A stretch of DNA of 64,000 nucleotides from Hemicordylus capensis (GCF_027244095.1 NC_069657.1:149106857-149170856), one strand, 5' to 3'; positions 1 through 11,682 are shown, counted from the first letter of the stretch. Numbers and translations are program-made. The notes: generated by a model not told the origin, from the letters alone.

Positions 1-150
1 AGCATGTTGGACTAGGACTGGGGAGACGGAGTTCAAATACCTCTTCAGCCAGGAGAATCAGGGTGACTTTGGGCCTAACCTACTTCACAGGGTTGATGCG
101 AGGAGAGACATGACCACACATCACTGTCTTTGAAGAAAGAGCAGGATATT
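1..150 (+). mobile_element. tRNA-derived SINE, truncated at the window edge (family A)
   Basis: Matches the body of the commonest SINE in this window: TTGGACTAGGACTGGGGAGA, a B-box-like GAGTTCAAATACC, then CAGGGTTGATGCGAGGA. The head lies outside the window. Confidence 0.75.
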
Positions 151-199
151 AATATGGTAAATTACCATATTTACCCTATGGTAAATTAATACCAGGCTT

Positions 200-425
200 T
201 TAAATGAGATTAGTTTTTACTGCTGCTGCTGCTGCTCTGTGTTTTATGTATTATTGTTTTTTATATAATTTTTAAATAGAGATGATTTTTATATTTATAT
301 TAAAAGCTGTACTTTTTGTATTTTAATGGTGTGTTCTTTTAATTATATTGTAAACCACTTTGAGATTATTTTAATTAATTATTTAATGAAAAGCGGTATA
401 TAAATTAAACAATAAATAAACAAAC
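200..425 (+). mobile_element. LINE 3' end (CR1/L2-like)
   Basis: AT-rich tail ending TTGTAAACCACTTTGAGATT, AAAAGCGGTATATAAATT and AATAAATAAACAAA, typical of reptile L2/CR1-type 3' ends. Confidence 0.6.
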
Positions 426-429
426 ATAA

Positions 430-825
430 ATGGATAAATGACTTGTAGATTGAGAAGTAGATGTCAAGGAGAAGGTTTTGAGCCGAGCCTTCTCCCTGAT
501 GTGCTAGTTGTCTTATATTCACTGATTTTGGGTGGTAGGGGGTATGGAGGAGGAGGAAACCCACATGAGTCTCCACCTGCTGTCTGAAGTGGCCCAATCA
601 AGGAACAGGTTTTCCTCATTGTTTGCTGTTGGTGGGAACCAGACCTTCAAGCTAAAGTTATATAGGATTCAATTCCAAAGACAGCAAATATACACATTAT
701 GAGAAGCCTAATGCTTTCCCCTGGGAAGCCTTCCTGGCCCCTTTGGTTTAACATTTTAGGTAGTAGTAGCACTAGATGGGACAGGTGCCTATATTGTGCC
801 TCTCTTCGTTCCCCAACTGGGACAA
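430..825. other. Intergenic, nothing recognised
   Basis: No coding exon, RNA gene or clear repeat was recognised. Short reading frames here have no family resemblance. Confidence 0.5.
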
Positions 826-1000
826 TAGCAGCTTGGAGGACAATTTTAATATGGAAAATGGCTGCAGGAGAAGGATTAAATGGTCTCTTCCCCCTGTCTA
901 CAGGTTTTCCAGATGTTGGCCACTGTGTGGGGCAGGATGTGAGACTGGATGTTTTGGCCTGATCCAGCAAGACTTTTCTTATGTTCTTATTGATCTTATG
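825..1000 (+). mobile_element. CR1/L2-like LINE 3' end
   Basis: Contains GGCCACTGTGTGGGGCAGGA, CTGGATGTTTTGGCCTGATC and a TTCTTATGTTCTTATTG end. This is the recurring reptile LINE terminus also found here at 31.8, 52.4 and 56.2 kb. Confidence 0.75.
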
Positions 1001-1117
1001 TTCTCCCAGCACTGCAACTCCAGACATAACTGGAGTCCCTGCACCCGTTTTAAATGTGTAAAAGACTTAGGGAGATCCATAATCAAGTCTCCCATGTATC
1101 TCCCATGTAGCATCTGT

Positions 1118-1293
1118 AAGGTAAAGGTAAAGAGTGCCATCGAGTCGAAGTCGACTCCTGGCTACCACAGAGCCCTGTGGTTGTCTTTGGTAGAATACAG
1201 GAGGGGTTTACCATTGCCTTCTCCCATGCAGTATGAGATGATGCCTTTCAGCATCTTACTATATTGCTGCTGCCCAATATGTGTTTACCATAA
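1118..1293 (-). mobile_element. Sauria-type SINE with Bov-B-like tail, head missing
   Basis: Minus-strand copy: the plus strand begins GGTAAAGGTAAAGAGTGCC, then GAGTCGAAGTCGACTCCTGG, then AGTATGAGATGATGCC. In sense this ends ...GAGTCGACTTCGACTCGATG plus a (TTTACC)n tail, the Bov-B-related 3' end of Sauria SINEs. The tRNA-like head is absent. Confidence 0.75.
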
Positions 1294-1335
1294 TCTGTAT
1301 TTAGTGCCAAATACAGTATAGTGATCCTACAGATG

Positions 1336-1340
<5 letters not shown>

Positions 1341-1366
<26 letters not shown>

Positions 1367-1382
1367 TCCTCTCCTCTCCCCC
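1341..1382. repeat. (CT)n microsatellite
   Basis: Uninterrupted CT dinucleotides grading into CTCCTCTC and poly-C. Confidence 0.9.
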
Positions 1383-1399
1383 CCCATATAAAAATTGAC

Positions 1400-3395
1400 C
1401 ATAAAGGGGGAAAATAAAATCTTGTGAGTATTTGAATATGAGTATTAGCATTCACGTAAACAAACATTTGTGCAAATCAAGGAGAATAACAAAAAAGCAT
1501 GATGGAAGTTCTGATTCTACCTCCTGTTTCATTTTTAAAATCTTTCATCCCACTTAAGGGACTGAGATTGTTTTATTTTACCTTTTGATCATGACATGCT
1601 GAATTGCCATGCACTTTTGATATTCCCCCAGCTTTGTTTTTCTGGCAGCTTACAAGAACGACAACAACTTCTAGTAGAAGTAAAATGAGGAAGAACTCAG
1701 CAGTTCTGCCCCTCATGCTGCTAAATGCAAAGGGAACCCTTCTTGCTTCAGCTTCTGGCCAGCACAAGGATACACTCGAGGAGCTCAAGGCATTCTTTGG
1801 TAGACCTTGCAATGGGGTGTTGGATAAGTTTCTCTCTCAGTCTCGACTCTTTCTTCATTCTGACAAAAGTGAAATGCTTTTGTGGTGTCGGCAACTCATT
1901 TTTAACAAGGATCAAATGTAGAACTAAGTCAGGGTTCCAGTGCCAGCAGTATTTGCTCCATTTCCTCCCCTGCACACCAAATAAAAGGTTGCCTTTAACC
2001 CTTTCTTCTCCAAAGGGAACAACAAAGCTAGTTTGGGCAGAATTGCTCTTGCCTGTTTCCCTTTGGCTTGGCTCATACAAGGATGCAAGCAGCTAAGGGA
2101 AGACGTCTGGCAAAGCCTCTCTTGCTGTTCTCACTTGGGAAGGGAGGAGGTTCAAAGGCCTTTCCCCAGGCTGCAGCATAGTACATTATTACATGGATAA
2201 GGTGCAGAATGGTAGAGCAGGGATCTTCAGGATCAAAGGCACTGTTGGGGGGCAGAGGGAAAACCTTTGGAGCTTGATCAGGCCCTTTCCTAATGTACAG
2301 GTTCCTTCTTGTTCTCAGGAAACCAGGATTCTAATTCTATGCTCTATGGTTGATGTGCTCCAAAGCATGGGATGGGATGGAGCTCTTTGAGCTCTATAAA
2401 CAATCACATTCAGAACTTTGCCTTTCTCACTCACTACTGATGCCCATATCTGTGTGAGGCATTTGGAGGCAGCAACTGACAGAGGACAGATGCATTTCAG
2501 AAATAGGGGAAAACAGCAGAGACAGCTGGAGAAATTGGCTCAGTCACTGGGATGGGATCAAGTAAACTACCAGAAAGTCATCGTTTCACCCTTCTTTCCA
2601 TTCTTCAGATGTACTTTACCTAGAAGTTCTCAGGTGTATTTCTAATTTCTTGTACCCAAGCAGTATATATCTGCAGACAATCCATCTGCCTATTAAAATT
2701 CTGCCTGGTTCCATTTGCACAGCTGTTCTACTATATCTTAACTTGCTTGCTTCAGTTAAAGTCCATAGAGGATTTCATGTATGCACATGTAGCTCATGGT
2801 TGCTATGTTATATATTCTTAAGGTTATATATTCTTAAGGCTGCATAAACAATCCATCACATGTGTGTGTGTGTGTGTGTTGCCTGTGATAATACAAATAT
2901 CATGATAATCCAGATGGCCTTGCATGGAAAATGGGAAAGCTTGCAAACATCCAGATACTGTGATACTACATAATTTTAATTCAGGTAAGCATGGCTGGTG
3001 AGCACACTTAATAAAAGCAGAGTAGATTCTGCAGTGGGGGTCCAAGCAGAATCATTTTGGATCAGGACTTGGAAAGGATGGAACTCACAGTTTTCAATCT
3101 GATTTCAGCAGCCTCATGACAAAATGTGGAAATCATATTGTTCCTTTGTTAACAAGGTGGAAGCTTGTGTGTAGTTAGTCTTTTTGTTAAAAAAAAAATC
3201 ATAATCAAAATAAACTGCAACTTGGGGAAAGTTTGATGTTTTTATTTTTGTCTAGGACCCACTCCAAAACTTGGATTTCACTGGCCATTTAAATAACAAG
3301 GGGAAATGGCAAAACAATGTTGCCACTTAACCAATAGTGCAGGTGGGCACTTTCTAATCATCCCATTCTATAATGCCTCATCAAATGCCCCAAAC
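1400..3395. other. Intergenic, nothing recognised except a short (TG)n
   Basis: Unique-looking AT-moderate DNA with a (TG)n tract at about 2859-2879. No exon with splice signals and no known repeat were recognised. Confidence 0.5.
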
Positions 3396-3399
3396 CAGA

Positions 3400-3632
3400 T
3401 GTAGTGGTTAGAGTGTTGGATTACCAGGGAGACTGGGGAGACTTGAGTTCGAATCCCCATTCAGTCATAAAATTCACTGGACTATGGGCCAGCCACTTAT
3501 CTCTCAGCCTAACCTAGCTCACAGGGTTGTTGTGAGGATAAACATAGCCATGTTCACCGCTCTGGACTCCTTGGAGGAATCGCAGGATATAATTTTTAAA
3601 AAAGAAAGAAAGAAAGAAAGAAAAAGAAAAAG
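3400..3632 (+). mobile_element. tRNA-derived SINE, family A, with (AAAG)n tail
   Basis: Head GTAGTGGTTAGAGTGTTGGA, B box GAGTTCGAATCCCC, body CTCACAGGGTTGTTGTGAGG, end TCCTTGGAGGAATCGCAGGA, then AAAGAAAG repeats. Near full length. Confidence 0.9.
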
Positions 3633-3759
3633 GTCATGGAAGCAGCAGGCACAGATCTCACCTTAACTCTGCTCTAGTGGAAACGCCGCTTTTTAATTCA
3701 TTAAAAACATCGGTAATGTGATTAACCGTCCTCTTTAAAACATTCCTGCTTATTGAGCA

Positions 3760-5330
3760 ATGGATTCCTTCTTGTAAAGGCCGCGCGCGGTGCAATTTCC
3801 TAATGGTGCAACTTCGTTGTCAGTATCTTGGGACCCGGTTGCAAATAACCGTATAAACAGAGCGGTGAAATCGGCAGGGGCGGTGAGAAAGGGTGACCCC
3901 GTGGGGGCACGAGCCATTTCCTTGTTAGTTTCTACAACTCTGGCGCCTTTTTCTAAACTCCGCCAATTGCTGGGCTTGTGGCTAACATGATGCAATTGGG
4001 CTGGCCTGCTTTTGTGCAGAGAATCAACATACGCCTCATCCAAGAAAGATTTCACTTTCTTAGCTTCGAAGGAGGCTCTCTGGAGGATTGGAAAACTGAC
4101 GGGAGGAGGAGGAGGAGGAGGTGCAGAGGGTGGAGAGAAAAGGGAAGAGCCGGGAAGGGCCGGAAGCAGCCATCGCTGTCATCCCTTCTTCACGCTAATC
4201 CTTGGCACCGCTGATATTCCGCGTGGTGGCTGTCAAACAGTCGTTTTGCTCCTCCCTCTCTTGGGCGTGAATAAAGCCGCAAAGAACAGGGCTATGTCTT
4301 GTCTCTCTCTCTCTAACCTGCACGGCCTGGATTGCTCTTGCATTGGGATGGAATGATTAATCGCAGTCATTCTCTGGGGATGAGAAGGTTTCACCCAGGA
4401 TTTAGCGTGCTTGTGGATCATACAAACCACACACACACATTTAAGGTGAGGAGGGTGAAGCAAGCAGAGTTTGTTTTTAGGACGGAGAACTCCTTCTGCC
4501 ACGAAGCCTTTCAGGTTAAAATACAGGGGCGTGGATCTTTTTTCTTTTTAAAAAAATTACCTCCAAATCTGTATTAGAAAATACAGACCGGCGTTATATC
4601 ATGTGCATTTTTAAACTGCTGGTTCCTTTCGTTTTGTTCCTGGTTAGATCATTCCGTGGGGGAACAAGAACAATCCAGAAGCAACTAAGGACAGCCCCCG
4701 CACACCACATCACTTTCTTTCCCACTGATCTCTGATTAAGTCAACAACAACAACACTTCTGAAACCAGATGTGCCAGCCAGATGTGCCCCAGAGACAAAC
4801 CAACCACCTAACAAACAGCTGCGGAGACTGGGCTGGCATCGTTATTTATTTTGGGTCTTGATTCGCAGCCCTTCACCCCGCCTTGAAGAACCCCTTTCCG
4901 TCCTTTCTCTCCTGCCCCGAATTCAGCAGCTCGAGAGTAATGAGAAAACTCCCCTTCCACTCCCCACTGCAGCAGCAGCAGCAGCAGCAGCAGCGGCCAG
5001 TCGTAGTAGGGTGGGGACGGGGACCTCATTAGGGATTCCTTGCTCAAAATTGTGAATAAGGCATGCACCACATGGCCCAGGGAGTGCCTGCTTGCTGATT
5101 GGCTAGATTTTGCTGCAGTCTATTCCGAGCTGTCGTTTAGTGACTGAAACGTGCACCGCACTTGGCGGCTGGGCTGGGTCAAAGACGAACGAATAATAGA
5201 ACAGAGCCTCTGCAGCACGGTAGCTATGATACCCATGTGGAGAGAGAGGGAGAGAGAGAGAGAGAGAGACGCACATACAGAGAGACTCTCTAGCGAGCCT
5301 CGAACAGGTATGCTCCACTCTTTAGTTAGG
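3760..5330. promoter_or_regulatory. Candidate regulatory block: unique, CpG-containing
   Basis: Unique sequence richer in CG dinucleotides than its flanks, free of recognised SINE, LINE or hAT sequence. It has a (GGA)n tract near 4100, a (CAG)n near 4970-4993, an inverted CCAAT box (CTGATTGGCT, 5095-5104) and (AG)n near 5243-5270. No convincing reading frame. It could be a conserved noncoding element or the promoter of an unannotated transcript. Confidence 0.3.
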
Positions 5331-5339
5331 GACTGAGAC

Positions 5340-6136
5340 AGGGAGCAGGCAGGGCAGGGAATAGGATTCGCGAAGGAAAGCATCTCTGGTTGCTGTGGTA
5401 ACATCACCATGGTACCATTCCAGGCATCACGCTTTAATTGGGTGTCTCCTTGGCCCCTATCACTGAAATGCCTTGGTGCTGCCCCTCCTGGGTGCATATA
5501 AGGCAAACAGACTATGTGCTTCAGCTCTTTCACAAACCCCAAGGAGCCTGTGGCTGGGGCTAGTTAGCAGGAAGGATTGTTATAGATGTGTGTTTGTGTG
5601 AGCATTAAAGAGAGGAGCTCTGTATTCCTTTCTGACCCCTCCTGGGATGTCTGCTCTCTATAGGCAGTGGCTTCCACAGGTTGTATTGTTTCTTGTGTGT
5701 CTGCAGCCTTTTGGGAGACCAGGCTATATGCCCATCATGCTTGAGAAGGAGCCATCCGGTCTTACATGCCCCTCCAGTCTCTCTCCTCCTCCTCCATGGA
5801 TATTTTAGCACACAAGCAATGTGAGAGAGCTTCCCCTTGTTCTCTTCTGGGTGTCAGCAGCACCACTCTGGCTCCAGCAGCTCAGAGCCTCAAAGGAGCT
5901 CAGGAGAGGCTTTTGTTTCCCAGCCTGGGGTTCCATAGCAGGGCTTGCCGTGAATAGTTGGTCGCAGAAGGAGAATTCAACTGTGGATATACTAGGTGTG
6001 TAGCTAGAAGCCCACAAAAGTAACCAGCTGGAAGTCTACACATCCAATTGCACGAACTCAAAAGGGTGTTGACTGAGGGTAGGAAAGAGTAGTGGATAAG
6101 ATAAAGGTGACATGGGGAAGTTGCACCACAAAATGA

Positions 6137-6172
<36 letters not shown>

Positions 6173-6370
6173 TAATAAATTAATAAAGGAAGTCCTGGCT
6201 TACACATACCAGACCTGTAGCCAGCCGCAAAAAAAAAATAAAGAAAAAAAAATAAAAATAAATGGGGGGTGGATTGCAGAAGTCAGGGGAGGCAGGTTAT
6301 AAAATGTTCAGTAAAAATAGTCAGTGAGGCTGGGAAGGAAAGAGAATTTTTTGGTGTGGCAAGTACACTC
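5340..6370. other. Intergenic, low-complexity tracts only
   Basis: Holds an (AAT)n run (about 6137-6172) and A-rich DNA (6228-6262). Nothing else recognised. Confidence 0.5.
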
Positions 6371-6390
6371 CATGCCACCAGCTGGCTATG

Positions 6391-6392
<2 letters not shown>

Positions 6393-6475
<83 letters not shown>
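6393..6475. repeat. Compound (TC)n(AC)n microsatellite
   Basis: About 27 TC units run directly into about 15 AC units. Apparent reading frames of Ser-Leu and Thr-His repeats across it are artefacts. Confidence 0.95.
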
Positions 6476-6477
<2 letters not shown>

Positions 6478-6755
6478 AGACACCTTCTGCTGAAGAGAGA
6501 ACCTCAAGCCAGCTCAAAAATCTGTGGGTTTTATCATATATGTCCCCATCCAGGATTAGCAAAGCAAACCCATCATCTGTTTTATGGAAAATTCTGCTGC
6601 CAAACTTTCTGACTGTTGTTCCCCTCATCCTTGTCAATCCAGCCCTGCTACAGCCAAATGCAGATCTTGGCCCACGGCTGAATGGCTCCAGCACCCTTGG
6701 TGTTTGAAACTTGGGATCCTACTGGCCTGGACTGATTTAATCCAGTAACTGGACT

Positions 6756-6961
6756 CAGAGGTGCTCTTACCCCTGGACTTTGGGGCTGAAGTCCATGGCC
6801 TCCTCACCCCTGGGGGCCCTCAAATCCTCTTTAGTCTGTCCTGGGTGGTGTGGTTTGTGCCCTCAAGAACCTTCATGTAAAAATATGCTGCTTAATTGCA
6901 GCAGGGGAGCGCTCCAAAGGCCTTTAGGTCCAGGCTCCAAAATTACCTAGGTGCGCCTCTG
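6756..6961 (+). mobile_element. hAT-like nonautonomous element (family C)
   Basis: Starts CAGAGGTGCTCTTACCCC and ends TACCTAGGTGCGCCTCTG, giving imperfect inverted termini. Internal sequence (CCTGGACTTTGGGG, AAATCCTCTTTAGTCTGTCC) is shared with the copies at 7.93, 21.0 and 27.1 kb. A clean 8-bp target duplication is not visible. Confidence 0.7.
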
Positions 6962-7084
6962 AATGGAAGGTAGGATAGGAGGGTGGCAGGGACATATACT
7001 GGGACCCAGAGTTTAGCAAATGACATCACACCCTTAGAGATATACTCTACATATATATATAGAGATACTCAATAAATATGCACA

Positions 7085-7140
7085 CATAGCATTTTAATCC
7101 CACTCTTCCTCCAAGAAGCTCAGAGTGGCATATACGGTTC
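7085..7140 (-). mobile_element. tRNA-derived SINE fragment (family A 3' part)
   Basis: CTCTTCCTCCAAGAAGCTCAG is the reverse complement of the family A 3' body. Confidence 0.5.
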
Positions 7141-7149
7141 TCCCCCCCA

Positions 7150-7925
7150 CCCGCTGCCTTTTATTCTTAAAACTACCCTGTTGCTGGAATCCCCCTAGGC
7201 TTCCCCTTTGATAAGCTGCAAAGGGCAGAATTGACTGTCATTGGTGTCTTTGCATTGGATGAGATAACGATCCAGGAACAGGGAACTGTACAGAAGTAAT
7301 TGATTGTCAGGTACGTCAGCAAGGCAGAGAAAGACTTGCATGGGGATGTACCATATCTGTGGCCCTAAATCTAAAAGCTGCTGTACTACAGCTCTGCATT
7401 GGGAGCCAGGGTTGCCAGCCAGGCCCTCTCTGCCCTCAGAAGATGGAGTGTGTAGCTACAGCCGACCTTCTGCTCTTTATGTCGTCCAGTCTTAACGTCT
7501 CGTGGCTCTTGTCAAATCACACCTTGTGCCTCAGTTTCTCCCTCAGTGGATCGAGGGGGAGACACAGCTCACCTTTCCAAGAAGTAGAAATCTCCAAGGG
7601 CTTATAAATGAGATTGGGCTACGTACCACCCTCAGTCAGTGTTCAGAAGTCACATGTGATCTCAAAACTCCGTACTCTGTTACACAGAAATTCAGCCAGT
7701 CTGGGAAATGCAGTGAGCCCCGGTATGGTTGGCTTCCCCTTTGTCCCTCTGCCTGTCTTCCATGTTATGTAGCCACAGAGAAGAGACTTTGGTTTACAGT
7801 GATCCCTTGCAACATTTCCCAGGGAATAAGCTGTGCAGAACAGCAATAAGTCTGGCTTGCAGGACTGTGAATTTGGGAGCATCTTTACCTGTCATACAGG
7901 ATTTGATGCAGAATTTGTTTGCATC
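7150..7925. other. Intergenic, nothing recognised
   Basis: No supported exon or repeat. The reading frames of up to 115 codons have no recognisable domain. Confidence 0.5.
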
Positions 7926-7930
7926 CCAAC

Positions 7931-8155
7931 CAGAGGTGCACTTCAGGAATTTTGGTGCCTGGACCTAAAGACCTTTGGAGCCTGCCCCACCCCCTGGAAC
8001 CCAACCCCCCACAAGTTAATAGTATATTATTGGGACCAGAGGTGCCCCTAGGTAATTTTGGAGCCTGGACCTAAAGGTTTTTGGATGCCCACCCTGCAAG
8101 GGAGTGTGGAGGCCCTGGACTCCGGCCCCGAAGTCCAGGGGTAAGAGCTCCTCTG
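7931..8155 (-). mobile_element. hAT-like element (family C) with internal partial duplication
   Basis: Begins CAGAGGTGCACTTCAGG and ends GTAAGAGCTCCTCTG. The 8 bases on the two sides (ATCCCAAC, ATCTCAAC) match at 7 of 8, consistent with a hAT target duplication. A second internal copy of the left end (CAGAGGTGCCCCTAGG) starts at 8037. Confidence 0.75.
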
Positions 8156-8609
8156 ATCTCAACCTCAGTGCCCTTCCCTTTCTTTCATGTTCCTAAAAGT
8201 CAAGAGGAGGAGCAGGAGCAGGAGCAGGAGAGCAGACTGAAGGCAAGTTCCTTCACTTACTGTAAGCACATTGCATCCTGGACAGCAAATGTTAAATCTC
8301 AGCAGTAAACTCCTCTTCACAGTGCAGAAGACAAGGTTCTCTGTCCCAGCTGAGATGTGCTGAACCAGATGATTGATCTGAGTCGCCAGCACCTCTATAG
8401 ACTGATGGCTTACAAAAGCAGACAGCCGTTCAGGGAGGATTCCCCAGTGAATGCTGAACTTCCATTTGTGCACAGCTTGTTCCAGTACACATTACACTTT
8501 TTCCTATTGCTCCCCCTGTTCTCACAGATTCCTTTTCCCTGATCTTATGCACACTTCAAATGGTGCCATCCAGTGGATGCTTCTCCTTATGCCACTGCCT
8601 TCTAATGCC

Positions 8610-8735
8610 ATTATGGAAGCCAGTTTAGGACTGGGAAGACTTGGGTTCAAAGGCCTGCTCAGCCATAAAGCTCACTGGATGACCTTGGGGCTATCACCAT
8701 CTCTCAGTTTAATCTACTGGAAGTGACTGGCCCAG
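8610..8735 (+). mobile_element. tRNA-derived SINE fragment (family A, degraded)
   Basis: AGGACTGGGAAGACTTGGGTTC, then CTCAGCCATAAAGCTCACTGG, resembles the middle of family A with more divergence. Confidence 0.55.
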
Positions 8736-8739
8736 AGTC

Positions 8740-9060
8740 ACCCAGTGTGTGTTCTCAGCCATACTCCCTTGTTCTCAGCCCTCCTCTTCCCTCTTCCCGC
8801 CTCCAGTGTTTTTTCTCTCTGGCCATCCACCCGGCCAGCCACTTTCTCCCCCACACCCTGGCCAGCTCTGCCGCTTTCTCTCACCGCCCCACCGGTCGCT
8901 GCCACCGCTTTCTCTTTCTCTCCACCCCCCCCCCAGCTGCTGCCACCACCACCACTGCTTTCTCTCCCCACTTGCCCATTCGCTGGCCTGTCCATTGGCC
9001 TTATGTTCCCTGCTGCTGTCACTTTCCTTTCCCTCTCCCCTCGCTTGTGAACTCTCATGA
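8740..9060. repeat. Pyrimidine-rich low-complexity stretch
   Basis: Strongly C/T-biased on the plus strand, with short CCCACC-like motifs. It gives spurious open frames in several phases, none with a recognisable protein. Confidence 0.6.
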
Positions 9061-9208
9061 GAGCTGCCACGCATGGGATTAGCCACGAGTACATCTTAGA
9101 GTATTATATAGAGAGATTGTCTCTAGTACAGCAAAGACAGTAACTTGATGTTGCACATAAAACAAAATAAAAGATACAGATCCTGCCCAAAGTACAACAT
9201 TAAACAAT

Positions 9209-9406
9209 GAGGCCATTCACACAATCAAAAACTCTGTTCTACCTGGGTTTGAGAGCTGTATGTCCTCCCAATTTTCAGTTGTGTGGAAGCCAGCTAGGAG
9301 AAAAACCAGCTTTCCTCCCACCTTGCTTCCACACAACCAAAAATTGGGAGCACACACAGCTCCCAGACCTGGATAGAACACAGCTTTTGATTGCGTGAAT
9401 GACCTC
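9209..9406. mobile_element. Long-arm fold-back MITE
   Basis: GAGGCCATTCACACAATCAA at the left is mirrored by TTTTGATTGCGTGAATGACCTC at the right, and pairing continues inward for about 80 bases per arm (GTTGTGTGGAAGCC against GCTTCCACACAACC). Because it is palindromic, both strands encode near-identical short frames, which are not genes. Confidence 0.85.
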
Positions 9407-9490
9407 AACGTAATGCAGGTGGGTGGTTTGATACATGCAGATACTTCTGAACATACACTGTGAGATATGTTGGTGAACAGCTTGTATTTG

Positions 9491-9517
9491 GTGGGGTGGG
9501 GTGGGGTGGGGTGGGGT
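9491..9517. repeat. (GGGGT)n minisatellite
   Basis: About five tandem GGGGT units. G-runs on the plus strand could form a quadruplex. Confidence 0.85.
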
Positions 9518-9529
9518 GCATGAGAGAAC

Positions 9530-10925
9530 ATGCCCAGTCCTGGTTAGAGTAGCTTTATGGGGGCCTGTGCTCTGGCTGCTAAAGATGACAAGCTTTCTGT
9601 AGTCTTCATTTCACTTCCCACAGCTACACATTTCCAAGCCTTGCTGCATTCTTCTACTCCACCCTCAGTGGAAAGCAGACAAGCTCTCCAAGATTCTAAC
9701 TGAGAGCCTCACTCACCCCTAACTAACCTCACATGCCAGCTGCCTCGTGCCACCCAAATAGACAGGATTTCCAAGAGCTGCAAAACAATCCAGGCCCCTG
9801 TCCATGGTGCTGACGTCCCGAATGACCCATATCACTTAATCCCAGGGCTCTTAGGTCACCAAGGGGTTTATTCAGCAAACATTTCCTTCCCCAGGGTAGT
9901 AGGCACACACAGGAAGTCTGGTGGGCCTGGTGATTACTTGCTAGTTATTCTTTCACTGCACTTGTATCTGCTTTTCTATTTAAAAATACTCATAGTGACT
10001 AACAAGAGAAAACAGTTATCACATCAAACATCACCAAAATAGGCTAAACAATCTTTACATCATATATAAGCTGTATAAAATAGACACCCACTGAAATGGA
10101 ATTTAGTTCAGCAAGTAGCTGACATGCTCTCTTGCAAGATGCAGTTCATCTTGTCTTCCATCATGTATCCCCAGCATACATTTTTCCTGTCCCCTAAAGA
10201 ATGAGAAAAGGAAGAGCCAAGTGGATATCCAATTCCGCAACCTTGTTGCCACAGCCGGCAAAGCCATGACTAATCTAGGGCCAGATGCTGGATGGAACTG
10301 AATTCATCTGTCACTCAGTCCTACCTTCACTGAGAAGGCACAGGCCAGAGGCAGTCTGCCTTTAAACCGCTTTCCTGAATGAATTTGCCGAAAGAGCACA
10401 GAGGGGCAAATCTTTATAGTGACAATCTATAACCAATGCACAATGCTGGAGTGTGCAAAAGAGATTTCTGTTGATTCCTGAAACTGCAAGTCTACTCCAA
10501 TGGCTCAAATACAGTTTTTCTTCTTTTAGCCAATAGTGGTCCCCTCTGATTGCTTTTGCAGCAGCTCCAGCAGGTGATGCCTGGTCTCTACTATCAAAGA
10601 AGAACCCAATCAAATCCCACAGCAGGCAAAAATCCTAACCTTACTGAAGCTAATGAAAGCCATGTATTGATTTCAGTGAGGTCAAAAGCCTCTCCACCAG
10701 CAACCGCCCCCCCCCCCCGCCCATTAGAAGTGCCATTCTATATAGCCATCTCTTTGCCTGCTGTTTGGCTGGCAAGGATCCATGGCTCATCTTACTATCC
10801 TCAGTGGTCCCACAATTATCTTTCACTTAGGGTTTGTCTTTTTCGCAAGCAAACCTGTGGCACTGTGCTTATTATTTATGTAATTCCATTGTCTGAGGGA
10901 ACAGCATCCTTCAGATTGTATCCTC
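9530..10925. other. Intergenic, nothing recognised
   Basis: Unique-looking DNA; a C-run sits at 10709-10718. No exon or known repeat recognised. Confidence 0.5.
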
Positions 10926-10929
10926 TTAC

Positions 10930-11035
10930 AACACATGTGTGTGTTGTTGTTGTTGTTGTGAGGATAAACATAACCATGTCCAATCTGGGATATACATGTA
11001 GAAATGAATACATGAATACATGAATAAATAAAATT
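10930..11035 (+). mobile_element. SINE 3' fragment with (TTG)n
   Basis: TGTTGTTGTTGTTGTTGTGAGGATAAACATAACCATG resembles the family A 3' half, with an expanded TTG run and an AATAAATAAAAT-like tail. Confidence 0.5.
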
Positions 11036-11112
11036 AAACATGCCCGGATCTTTGATCCATGTGCAGCAGGCTAAGAGAAATAGTCTTGCCCAAAGCCATA
11101 TAGCAAGCTAAT

Positions 11113-11200
11113 CCTTGGGAAGGACTCGATGTCTGGATAAAACAAACCAGTCAATAGCACCTGTCTGTCTGTGTAAACAAGAAATAATAAATATTATAGC
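11113..11200 (+). mobile_element. R4-clade LINE 3' tail (truncated copy)
   Basis: TTGGGAAGGACTCGATGTCTGG through AACCAGTCAATAGCACCTGTC to GTGTAAACAAG is nearly identical to the 3' tail of the R4-like LINE at 41.83-41.92 kb. It lies immediately before a SINE. Confidence 0.8.
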
Positions 11201-11455
11201 CAGCATGGTGCAGTGGTTAGAGTGCTGGACTAGGACCGGGAACACCCACGTTCAAATCCCCATTCAGCCATGAAACTAGCTGGGTGACTCTGGGCCAGTC
11301 ACATCTCTCTCAGCCTAACCTACATCACAGGGTTGTTGTGAAAGAGAAACCCAAGTATGTAGTACACCGCTCTGAGCTCCTTGGAGGAAAAGCGGGATAT
11401 AAATGTAATAATACTACTACTACTACTACTACTAATAATAATAATAATAATATAA
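11201..11455 (+). mobile_element. tRNA-derived SINE, family A, full length
   Basis: CAGCATGGTGCAGTGGTTAGAG head, GTTCAAATCCCCATTCAGCC B box, TCACAGGGTTGTTGTGAAAG body, CTCCTTGGAGGAAAAGCGGG 3' body and an (ACT)n(AAT)n tail. Confidence 0.92.
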
Positions 11456-11659
11456 TATATTTATGTGAGTGTGCACTCAAACCACTTTGCACTGACAATG
11501 GGAGGGTGTGTGGATATTTCAGCAATGTGGGTGAGTCTGATAATATGGTTGCAGCAAGGAGGCAACTGGGTGAGAAAGACCCACAGAATTGCCCTTGCTC
11601 ATGTGGCTGAAGTAGTAGCCTCCTCAGTAGACTGAGTCAGGTGGAAGGTGACTCTTAGG

Positions 11660-11682
11660 GTGTGTGTGTGTGTGTGTGTGTG
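11660..11682. repeat. (GT)n microsatellite
   Basis: Pure GT dinucleotide run. Confidence 0.9.

Noticed and set aside
6324-6694. Ser-Leu / Thr-His and Arg-Glu repeat proteins
   Set aside because: Translations of the (TC)n(AC)n microsatellite.
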